A stretch of DNA of 64,000 bases from Rhizobium sp. 18055 (lineage in GTDB: Bacteria; Pseudomonadota; Alphaproteobacteria; Rhizobiales; Rhizobiaceae): positions 120,821-184,820 of the forward strand of contig NZ_CACSKD010000012.1 in assembly GCF_902706285.1 (NCBI RefSeq). The letters run 5' to 3'. The notes under the pieces are model-generated. The model had not been told where the DNA came from. It saw only the letters and a list, made by a program, of their open reading frames with translations, and did no database searches. The number at the start of each line of letters is the position of its first letter. The stretch's first letter is position 1. Position numbers and translations under genes: made by a program. This document shows, piece after piece, positions 57,662-64,000 of the stretch.

Positions 57662-58873
57662 TTAGTTGGAAACCGGGGGCTGGTCACGGACCGGCGTGAT
57701 GTGATCGCCATCGCGGACATAGGCGCCCGCCTTGGCAACGACTTCCTGGCCGGCAGTCAGTCCTTTGGTGATCTCGACATAGGATCCGTCCTGGATGCCC
57801 GTCTCGACCTCCACGAACTTTACCACATTGTCGACGACTTCGCGGGCTGAAGAGCCCTCATTGGTGGTCAGCACGGCAGAGAGCGGCAGGGCGACGTTCT
57901 CCGTCGTCCGCACGGTGATATCCGCGCTGCCATACATGCCGGAGCGCGCCTTGCTGCTGTCGTCGATCAGGATGTGGACGAGGCCAAGGCGGGTCAGCGG
58001 ATCGACGGTAGGCGAGACGAGACGCACTGAGCCGGTGAGCTTGTCGCGGCTGCCCGAAAGCGAAATCGTGGCCTTCTGGCCGTGCTCGATCTTGACGATG
58101 TCGTTTTCGCCGACTTCGGCCACGAGCTCGATCTTGTCGTCGCGGATGATGGTGAAGAGCGGCTCGCCGGTGCCGGATGCGATGGCGCCGACCTTGGCGG
58201 TCTTGGCGGCGACGGTGCCATCGACAGGGGTCTTCACATCAGTGCGGGCCAGCTTCAGATCGGCGTCGGCCACCTGGCTTTCGGTGACCTTGATGTCGGC
58301 AAGCGCCACCTGGATCGCCTGCTCGGCAGACGAGACGCGGGCATTGGCAGACGCAGCTGCGGCATCGGCCTGCTCCACCGTTGCTGTCGATACCGTGCCC
58401 TTCTTGCCCATTTCCTGGGCGCGGGCCTGCTGCTGGCGGCCCTGCTCGGCATTGGCCTGGGCTTCGATCAACTGGGCGCGCAACTGTGCGAGGCTTGCCT
58501 CGTTCTTCGCCCTTGTTGCCTGCAGCTGGCTCTTTTCGAGCACCAGCGCATCATCGTTCAGGGTCGCGAGCGCACTCCCTGATGTGACCTTGTCACCGAC
58601 ATCGGCATTGAGGGAACGGATCGACAGGCCCTCGACCTGCGGCTGGATGTAGATTTCCTCGACAGGCTTGACCGTGCCGGTGGCGATGACGCGATCGACC
58701 AGCTGGCGGGTCGATGCCTTGGTGACGACGATGGCAGGCAGATTCTGCTGCGGCGTGGCCACGGCTGCTTCCTGGGCAACGGCAATCTGCGCAAACGCTG
58801 CCGATGCGGCAAAGGCTGCCACAATCAGGGTGGAGGCGCGTCGAGTCTTAGGCGTCATGTTTTTAGGCGTCAT
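57662..58873 (-). CDS. RND efflux periplasmic adaptor (membrane fusion protein)
   Basis: A 403-residue HlyD/AcrA-type adaptor. A signal sequence (TLIVAAFAASAAFAQIAVAQ) is followed by the lipoyl half-motif VEEIYIQPQVEGLSIRSLNADVGDKVTSGSALATL. An alpha-hairpin follows (QLQATRAKNEASLAQLRAQLIEAQANAEQGRQQQARAQEMGKKGTVSTATVEQADAAAA). The second lipoyl half and beta-barrel come next (LARTDVKTPVDGTVAAKTAKVGAIASGTGEPLFTI). It links the inner-membrane pump to an outer-membrane channel. The start is uncertain: ATG 58873 and 58858 lie on an 11-bp tandem repeat, and none of the candidates has a good ribosome-binding site. Confidence 0.88.
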   Translation of the reverse strand: MTPKNMTPKTRRASTLIVAAFAASAAFAQIAVAQEAAVATPQQNLPAIVVTKASTRQLVDRVIATGTVKPVEEIYIQPQVEGLSIRSLNADVGDKVTSGSALATLNDDALVLEKSQLQATRAKNEASLAQLRAQLIEAQANAEQGRQQQARAQEMGKKGTVSTATVEQADAAAASANARVSSAEQAIQVALADIKVTESQVADADLKLARTDVKTPVDGTVAAKTAKVGAIASGTGEPLFTIIRDDKIELVAEVGENDIVKIEHGQKATISLSGSRDKLTGSVRLVSPTVDPLTRLGLVHILIDDSSKARSGMYGSADITVRTTENVALPLSAVLTTNEGSSAREVVDNVVKFVEVETGIQDGSYVEITKGLTAGQEVVAKAGAYVRDGDHITPVRDQPPVSN

Positions 58874-59287
58874 GCGTACCATGCGTCTTGGTCCAGTCTT
58901 TGAAAAAAAAGGTTGGCCAAACTCGCGCCTTGTCCTCAGCTCGCGAAGGCCTGCTCCCGTCCGTGTATGCCCAGAATATTCCCGCATCGCCTGCCGTCTC
59001 TTACAGAGTAAGATGACCCTCGTCCGGCACAGCCGGATTGTACGTGGTATCGTTTTGCCCATCGCACAAGTCCGGCAGAAAATAATTCCTCGCAGCGCAC
59101 AATAATTACGTTCGGCTCACAGATCAATCACTGCCGCGTGATGCCGACATTCGGTTTGTTGATCGCAATTCCGTCATTCCTATGACGTGCGGAGGCGGGC
59201 CAGCCCGACAGGAGACTGAATTTTTTCTGTCGGGTCATGAAAAACGCGCGGGACCTGCCCGCGCGTCCTCCTTGTCTGTTGACGCGC
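58874..59287. other. Intergenic region upstream of the efflux operon
   Basis: About 410 bp with no credible gene. Toward 59204-59234 is an 8-bp stem (CCCGACAG with CTGTCGGG) with a T-rich loop, and next to it the terminator of the ABC transporter operon. The promoter of the adaptor gene must be in this region. A few open frames crossing it lack coding features. Confidence 0.5.
59240..59266 (-). terminator. Intrinsic terminator of the ABC transporter operon
   Basis: On the minus strand ACGCGCGGG pairs with CCCGCGCGT around CAGGT and is followed by a U-tract (AAAA at 59241-59244 on the plus strand). It lies 22 bp after the binding-protein stop. Confidence 0.85.
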
Positions 59288-60259
59288 CTACTTGGCAGCG
59301 GCGTCGGTGATGTCGTGGGTCCAGGCATCCGTGGGTGCCTTGGTGATGATCTTCTGATCCAGCAGCGCCTTTGCTGTGCGGTCATAGAGCGTGGTGTCGA
59401 GCTTGCCGGTGCCGTCGCCGATCAGCTTGGCCACTTCGCCCATCATCCGCTTCTGGTGATTTTCGTCCTGGCCACCGGCGTCGACGACGATGCCGGCTGC
59501 GTCGTCAGGATTTTCGACGGCGTATTTCCAGCCCTTCATCGAAGCCTTGACGAACTTGGCCATCTTTTCCTTGAAGGCCGGGTCCTTGAGCTTGTCGCCG
59601 GAGGCATAGAGGCCGTCTTCGAGCAGGTCGTTGCCCATGGCGGTGTAGTTGAACACCGTCAGTTCTTCCGGCTTGAAGCCTGCATCGATTGCCTGCCAGT
59701 ATTCATTGTAGGTCATGACGGAGATGCAATCGGCCTGCTTCTGCAGCAGCGGCTGCACGTCGAAGCTCTGCTTCAGGACAGTGACGCCATCGGCGCCGCC
59801 TTCAGTCTTCAGGCCGAGCTTGCTCATCCAGGCGAAGAAAGGATACTCGTTGCCGAAGAACCAGACGCCGAGCGTGTGGCCCTTGAAATCGGCTTCGGTC
59901 TTGATCGGGCCATCCTTGCGGCAAATCAGTTCCATGCCGGACTTCTGGAACGGCTGGGCGATGTTGACCAGCGGAACGCCCTTTTCGCGGGCCACCAATG
60001 CGCCACCCATCCAGTCGACGATCACATCGGCACCGCCGCCGGCGATCACCTGCTCAGGAGCAATGTCAGGGCCGCCCGGCTTGATATCGACGTCGAGGCC
60101 TTCCTCTTCGTAGTAGCCCTTTTCCTTGGCGACGTAATAGCCGGCGAACTGCGACTGGGTGACCCACTTCAGCTGAAGCGTCACCTTGTCTGCAGCCATC
60201 GCATGGGCTGCTGCGAGCGACATCGCGCTCGCCATCATTGCCATAACCAGTTTTTTCAT
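59288..60259 (-). CDS. ABC transporter substrate-binding protein (NMT1/THI5-like)
   Basis: A 323-residue periplasmic binding protein with a signal peptide (KKLVMAMMASAMSLAAAHAMA). The NMT1/THI5 fold is clear: VTLQLKWVTQSQFAGYYVAKEKGYYEEEGLDVDIKPGGPDIAPEQVIAGGGADVIVDWMGGALVAREKGVPLVNIAQPFQKSGMELICRK, then KGHTLGVWFFGNEYPFFAWMSKLGL. Relatives bind pyrimidine thiamine precursors, riboflavin-type compounds, sulfonates or nitriles. The ligand here is undetermined, and the CCCFC motif of yeast THI5 is absent. GAGGGAACCAAG precedes the ATG at 60259. Downstream of two permease genes. Confidence 0.87.
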   Translation of the reverse strand: MKKLVMAMMASAMSLAAAHAMAADKVTLQLKWVTQSQFAGYYVAKEKGYYEEEGLDVDIKPGGPDIAPEQVIAGGGADVIVDWMGGALVAREKGVPLVNIAQPFQKSGMELICRKDGPIKTEADFKGHTLGVWFFGNEYPFFAWMSKLGLKTEGGADGVTVLKQSFDVQPLLQKQADCISVMTYNEYWQAIDAGFKPEELTVFNYTAMGNDLLEDGLYASGDKLKDPAFKEKMAKFVKASMKGWKYAVENPDDAAGIVVDAGGQDENHQKRMMGEVAKLIGDGTGKLDTTLYDRTAKALLDQKIITKAPTDAWTHDITDAAAK

Positions 60260-60317
60260 TTTCTTGGTTCCCTCTCTCTTTTGTTGTGCCAATCCCGCTT
60301 GCGGGAATAAGCGACGC

Positions 60318-61439
60318 CTAGCCACCACGGATAGACGGATGCCAGAACGTCACCGCCCGCTCTGTCAGGGCGACGACGCCATAGAAGATCGAGCCTGCCA
60401 GCGCCGCAACGGCGATTTCGGCCCAGACCATGTCGACATTCATGCGCCCGATCTCGGTGGAGATGCGAAAGCCCATGCCGACGATCGGCGTACCAAAGAA
60501 CTCGGCGACGATGGCACCAATCAATGCCAGCGTCGAGTTGATCTTAAGTGCATTGAAAATGAACGGCATTGCCGCCGGAAGCCTAAGCTTCAGCAGTGTC
60601 TGCCAGTAGCTGGAGGCATAGGTCTGCATCAGGTCGCGCTCCATCGGACCGGACGCCGTGAGACCCGCCACCGTGTTCACCAGCATCGGGAAAAAGGTCA
60701 TGATGACGACGACGGCGGCCTTGGATTGCCAGTCGAAGCCGAACCACATGACCATGATCGGCGCGACGCCGATCATCGGTAGCGCCGAGACCATGTTGCC
60801 GATCGGCAGCAGGCCGCGGCGCAGGAAGGCGACGCGGTCGGCGAGGATGGCGACGATGAAGCCGCAGGTGCAGCCGATGACGTAGCCAGCGAGTACGGCC
60901 TTGAAGATCGTCTGCCTGACATCGTCGCCAAGGATCGGCAGCGAGCCGACGATGCGCGCACCGATGGCACTCGGCGGCGGTAGCAGCACGAAGGGGATGC
61001 CGGCGCCGCGGGTGGCGGTTTCCCAGAGGATCAGGATCCAGGCGCCGAAGATTGCCGGCACCAGCAGCCGCAGCGCCGTGTCGTTGGCGCGGGACCTCGT
61101 GCGGACCTCGACGATTTCGCTGATTGATCGCCAGGCGAGAAGCCAGCAGGCTGCGATCAGCAGGAAGAACGGCTTGGCTGCCAGTCCCTCGTTGCCACGC
61201 AGGCTCATCAGCAGCATCCATGCGCCGCCATGGGCGCCGATGAACAGAACGGTGGCACGGCTGGTCGGCGATTGCGGCAGGAAGGAAATCAGGGCTGCTG
61301 CGGCGATGAGGACGAGGATGATGGCCGTCGTGCCGTCTGACGGCGGGCGCGCTGCCGTGTCGGCAAACAACGGCAACGATACGAAGGCGGCAATGGTGAG
61401 GAGGAGGGCGATCAGGCCCTGCCATGATGCATGTCTCAT
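60318..61439 (-). CDS. ABC transporter permease with extended membrane N-terminus
   Basis: A 373-residue permease. Residues 150-365 are a normal BPD_transp_1 domain (IVGSLPILGDDVRQTIFKAVLAGYVIGCTCGFIVAIL, EAA loop LMQTYASSYWQTLLKLRLPAAMPFIFNALKINSTLALIGAIVAEFF). The first 130 residues add about four hydrophobic segments (GLIALLLTIAAFVSLPLF, AIILVLIAAAALISFLP, VLFIGAHGGAWMLLMSL, PFFLLIAACWLLAW) that most SsuC-type permeases lack. It overlaps the next permease by 4 bp, and the pair probably forms a heterodimeric channel. Confidence 0.88.
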   Translation of the reverse strand: MRHASWQGLIALLLTIAAFVSLPLFADTAARPPSDGTTAIILVLIAAAALISFLPQSPTSRATVLFIGAHGGAWMLLMSLRGNEGLAAKPFFLLIAACWLLAWRSISEIVEVRTRSRANDTALRLLVPAIFGAWILILWETATRGAGIPFVLLPPPSAIGARIVGSLPILGDDVRQTIFKAVLAGYVIGCTCGFIVAILADRVAFLRRGLLPIGNMVSALPMIGVAPIMVMWFGFDWQSKAAVVVIMTFFPMLVNTVAGLTASGPMERDLMQTYASSYWQTLLKLRLPAAMPFIFNALKINSTLALIGAIVAEFFGTPIVGMGFRISTEIGRMNVDMVWAEIAVAALAGSIFYGVVALTERAVTFWHPSIRGG

Positions 61440-62320
61440 GCGGATCTCCCGCCCATGGCTTTGTCGACGATCCTGGCGGCGATGCTGACGATGGCGATCA
61501 GCAAGGCTGCGAGCAGCGAGCCGGCGATAAGGGCGGCCCAGATGTCGATGGTCTGGCTGTAATAGGCGCCGGCGAGCAGCTTCGAGCCGATGCCGGCGAC
61601 GGCGCCGGTCGGCAGTTCGCCGACGATGGCGCCGACGAGGCTGGCAGCGATTGCCACCTTCATCGAGGTGAAGAGGTAGGGCACGGAGGCTGGCACGCGC
61701 AGTTTCCAGAAGGTCTGGGCGGCGGAGGCGTTATAGGTGCGCATCAGGTCGAGCAGCATGATTTCGGGCGAGCGCAGGCCCTTCACCATGCCGACGGTGA
61801 CGGGGAAGAACGACAAATAGGTCGAGATCAGCGCCTTGGGGATCAGCCCTGTGATGTTGATGGCGCCGAGGACGACGATCACCATCGGGGCGATCGCCAA
61901 AATCGGGATGGTCTGCGAGGTGATGATCCACGGCATCAGGCTGCGGTCGAGCGCCTTGATATGGACGATGCCGACGGCAATCAGGATGCCGAGCAGCGTG
62001 CCCATGGCAAAGCCGAGGGCTGTGGAGGAGAGCGTGACGCCGCTGTGATAGACGAGGCTGCGATTGCTGGTGAGCTTGCGCAGGAAGGTGTTCTCGAAAA
62101 AGTTCTGGGCGACCTGATGCGGAGCAGGGAGCAGCGGCTTGGGCTGCGACAGGGTTTTTTCGATGAACTCCATCGTTGATGGCGTGACCTTGCCGCGGGC
62201 GTCCATGTCGCGCTGGAACGAGGCGTTCATCAGGATGGCGGCGATGTACCAGATGACCACAAGTGCCGCGAGGATGGTGGTGACGGGGATGATCTTGTCT
62301 TTGAGGGTGTCGGGCTTCAT
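61436..62320 (-). CDS. ABC transporter permease (SsuC/TauC-like)
   Basis: A 294-residue permease of the nitrate/sulfonate/pyrimidine class: about six helices and the EAA loop LMRTYNASAAQTFWKLRVPASVPYLFTSMKVAIAASLVGAIVGELPTGAVAGIG. AGAGG lies 8 nt before the ATG at 62320; an upstream GTG at 62329 is less likely. Transcribed before the second permease, with which it overlaps by 4 bp. A RIME-like repeat separates it from the ATPase gene upstream. Confidence 0.88.
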   Translation of the reverse strand: MKPDTLKDKIIPVTTILAALVVIWYIAAILMNASFQRDMDARGKVTPSTMEFIEKTLSQPKPLLPAPHQVAQNFFENTFLRKLTSNRSLVYHSGVTLSSTALGFAMGTLLGILIAVGIVHIKALDRSLMPWIITSQTIPILAIAPMVIVVLGAINITGLIPKALISTYLSFFPVTVGMVKGLRSPEIMLLDLMRTYNASAAQTFWKLRVPASVPYLFTSMKVAIAASLVGAIVGELPTGAVAGIGSKLLAGAYYSQTIDIWAALIAGSLLAALLIAIVSIAARIVDKAMGGRSA

Positions 62321-62333
62321 GGGGTGCACCTCT

Positions 62334-62485
62334 CTTCTCCCCAGCGGGGAGAAGATGCCCGCAGGGCAGATGAGGGGGGGAGCGACGAATGGAGCGAACG
62401 GCCGGAGCGATAAGCGACGGACGAGTTTGGAATAAAGCCCCCCTCATCCGACCCTTCGGGCCACCTTCTCCCCGTTGGGGAGAAG
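62334..62485. repeat. RIME-like intergenic palindromic element (copy B)
   Basis: Two hairpin modules face each other. The left starts CTTCTCCCC and includes GATGCCCGCAGGGCAGATGA. The right ends GGGGAGAAG and includes CATCCGACCCTTCGGGCCACC. The same two modules occur at the right edge of the window in opposite orientation. The arrangement matches the rhizobial intergenic mosaic elements (RIME). It sits between the ATPase and permease genes of one operon. Confidence 0.85.
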
Positions 62486-62500
62486 GGAAAACTGGTGTTA

Positions 62501-63397
62501 CTAATGCTCATAGCTATGCCCCGCTCTCAGCCCCTCGCGGACACGATGGGCGATCTCGAGGAATTCCGGCGTCTCGCGGATATCCAGCGGGCGCTCCCTC
62601 GGCAGCGGCGAGTCGATGATGTCGGTGACGCGGCCGGGGCGGGGGGACATGACGACGATCTTGGTGGAGAGGTAGACCGCTTCGGGGATCGAGTGGGTGA
62701 CGAAGCAGATGGTCTTGTTGGTGCGGGCCCAGAGTTTCAGCAGCTCTTCGTTCAGGTGATCGCGGACGATCTCGTCGAGCGCGCCGAAGGGTTCGTCCAT
62801 CAACAGCAGGTCGGCGTCGAAGGCGAGCGCCCGGGCGATCGAGGCGCGCTGCTGCATGCCGCCCGAGAGCTGCCAGGGGAATTTCTTCTCGAAGCCGGTG
62901 AGGCTGACGAGGTCGAGGGCTTCGGCGATGCGCTTGTGGCGGTCGGCGGCCGGATAGTTCATGATCTCCAGTGGCAGGCCGATGTTCTTCTCGATGGTAC
63001 GCCACGGATAAAGCGCCGGCGCCTGGAAGACGTAGCCGTAGGCGCGGGCCTTGCGGGCTTCTTCCGGCGTCATGCCGTTGACGGTGATATCGCCGGAGGT
63101 CTTTTTCTCCAGGTCGGCGATGACCCTGAGGAATGTGGTCTTGCCGCAGCCGGATGGACCGATGAAGGAGACGAAGTCGCCCTTGCGGACATCGAGATTG
63201 ACATTGCTCAGCGCATGCACTGGCGCGTCATCGGCCTGGTAGGTCAGGCAGAGATCCTTGGCGGATACGACGGAGGAAGCTTGCGTCAAGGCTGAACGAT
63301 CCTGTTTTCCCCGCGTTGCGGTGGTTTGCGTGGTAATATCGGTATCTGTTTTTGCCGCACCGGCAAGCGCCATGGAGGATGACGATGGATGCGACAT
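62501..63397 (-). CDS. ABC transporter ATP-binding protein (SsuB/TauB-like)
   Basis: A 298-residue ATPase. After a low-complexity N-terminus (about 45 residues) comes the core: Walker A GPSGCGKTT, Q-loop YVFQAPALYPWRTIEKNIGLPLE, signature LSGGMQQRASIARALAFD, Walker B LLLMDEPFGALDEIVRD and switch THSIPEAVYLS. The YPWRT and FVTHSIPEA forms are typical of SsuB/TauB-type importers. The start is uncertain: ATG 63397 would overlap the divergent cupin start by 13 bp, and 63373 is the other candidate. It is the first gene of the importer operon. Confidence 0.88.
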   Translation of the reverse strand: MSHPSSSSMALAGAAKTDTDITTQTTATRGKQDRSALTQASSVVSAKDLCLTYQADDAPVHALSNVNLDVRKGDFVSFIGPSGCGKTTFLRVIADLEKKTSGDITVNGMTPEEARKARAYGYVFQAPALYPWRTIEKNIGLPLEIMNYPAADRHKRIAEALDLVSLTGFEKKFPWQLSGGMQQRASIARALAFDADLLLMDEPFGALDEIVRDHLNEELLKLWARTNKTICFVTHSIPEAVYLSTKIVVMSPRPGRVTDIIDSPLPRERPLDIRETPEFLEIAHRVREGLRAGHSYEH

Positions 63398-63798
63398 CAA
63401 AGCCTACCTGCCATATTGTCCGCCCCGACCATGCCTATGACGGCAAGCAGGGGCTGAGCTATTTCCAGGGCATCGCCGCCGAGACGGTCGGTGCCAAGGG
63501 GATCTGCATGCACCTGCTGACGATCCCGCCCGGCGTGCGCGCCAAGGCGCATCTGCACGAGGCGCACGAGACCGCGATCTACATGCTGTCGGGCGAGGCG
63601 CATACGTGGTACGGCGACGACCTCGAGCATCATGTCGTGGTCCATGCCGGCGAACTGTTCTATATCCCGGCGGGGGTGCCGCACCTCCCGGCCAATCTCA
63701 GCAGTACGCCGTGCACGGCGATCATCGCCCGCACCGATCCGAACGAGCAGGAAAGCGTCGTGCTGTTGCCGGAGTTGGACAAGGTGGTGCCTGTCTAG
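63385..63798 (+). CDS. Single-domain cupin protein
   Basis: A 137-residue protein with a single cupin barrel. Motif 1 is HLHEAHETAIYMLSGEAHTWYG, whose His residues and Glu are the expected metal ligands. Motif 2 is GELFYIPAGVPHLPANLS, with the third His. GGAGG lies 6 nt before the chosen ATG at 63385. It is divergent from the importer operon, so it may act on the imported compound or on its product, as isomerase, dioxygenase or sensor. The substrate cannot be inferred. Confidence 0.82.
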   Translation: MDATSKPTCHIVRPDHAYDGKQGLSYFQGIAAETVGAKGICMHLLTIPPGVRAKAHLHEAHETAIYMLSGEAHTWYGDDLEHHVVVHAGELFYIPAGVPHLPANLSSTPCTAIIARTDPNEQESVVLLPELDKVVPV

Positions 63799-63806
63799 CT
63801 TTTTCC

Positions 63807-64000
63807 CTTCTCCCCCACGGGGAGAAGGTGGCCCGTAGGGTCGGATGAGGGGGCTGCACGGTATGCCGTTTTCTATGTGCCCCGGATCTTTGCCTGTCGC
63901 TTGCGCTCCATGCGCGACCGCCTTTCGGCGGTCGCCCCCCTCATCTGCCCTGGCGGGCATCTTCTCCCCGTGGGGGAGAAGATGCCCGCCAGGGCAGATG
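63807..64000. repeat. RIME-like intergenic palindromic elements (copy C, continuing past the window)
   Basis: The left module (CTTCTCCCCCACGGGGAGAAG, then GTGGCCCGTAGGGTCGG, ATGAGGGGG) and right module (CCCCCTCATCTGCCC, GGGCATCTTCTCCCC) are the reverse complement order of copy B with a different middle. From 63942 to 64000 a perfect palindrome with 28-bp arms and a 3-base loop follows and runs to the last base, so a further module probably lies outside. Confidence 0.85.

Noticed and set aside
63397..63960. Minus-strand frame spanning the cupin and the right-hand repeat
   Set aside because: It crosses a real cupin gene and a palindromic repeat and resembles no protein family.

Overview
The window is high-GC alphaproteobacterial chromosome. 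The ctrA-chpT-sciP locus, the liv and urt transport operons, and the intergenic palindromes of the RIME type all point to the order Rhizobiales, most likely the family Rhizobiaceae (Rhizobium, Neorhizobium, Pararhizobium or Agrobacterium relatives). I cannot name a species. No tRNA, rRNA, CRISPR array, transposase or prophage integrase was seen.

Layout. 1-4 kb: the end of a polysaccharide cluster, made of a GDP-mannose 3,5-epimerase-like enzyme (5' truncated by the window), a flippase, a polymerase-like membrane protein and a WcaF-like acetyltransferase, joined by 4-nt stop/start overlaps. 4-8 kb: a convergent SGNH hydrolase, a GNAT enzyme and an EamA permease. 8-18 kb: housekeeping genes (purA, a large single-pass membrane protein, ubiA, rpoH, an RluD-type pseudouridine synthase, a SpoU methyltransferase, a coiled-coil membrane protein). 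17.8-23.5 kb: a cell-cycle and envelope locus with eipA, chpT, a CpdR-like receiver, ctrA, a FliJ-like protein and sciP (DUF1153), plus a LuxR-type regulator. 23.5-25.5 kb: a DUF2793 protein and cysQ.

25.8-31.4 kb: the branched-chain amino-acid ABC transporter livHMGF, a small membrane protein and livK. 31.6-33.8 kb: a D-2-hydroxyacid dehydrogenase and an acyltransferase. 33.9-52.3 kb: a urea acquisition and hydrolysis region. A NarL/LuxR-type response regulator and an unusual hybrid histidine kinase, whose N-terminal half looks like an NCS1 permease, are divergent from urtABCDE. These are followed by ureD-A-(DUF1272)-B-(LprI-like)-(GT29-like)-C, a diguanylate cyclase, and ureEFG. Together they would sense nitrogen supply, import urea, and assemble the nickel urease that releases ammonia.

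52.3-54.2 kb: a Crp/Fnr regulator with an upstream anaerobox, and a ribbon-helix-helix/PIN toxin-antitoxin-like pair. 54.3-58.9 kb: an RND efflux pump and its adaptor. 59.3-63.8 kb: an NMT1/THI5-type ABC importer with two permeases, divergent from a cupin gene. RIME-like palindromes lie inside the urt operon, inside the last ABC operon, and at the right edge.

The most unusual items are the permease-Cys-cluster-histidine kinase fusion next to urtA, the sialyltransferase-like protein inside the urease operon, and the CtrA-linked regulatory sites around eipA/chpT and ctrA. All assignments come from reading the sequence by eye; no database search was run.
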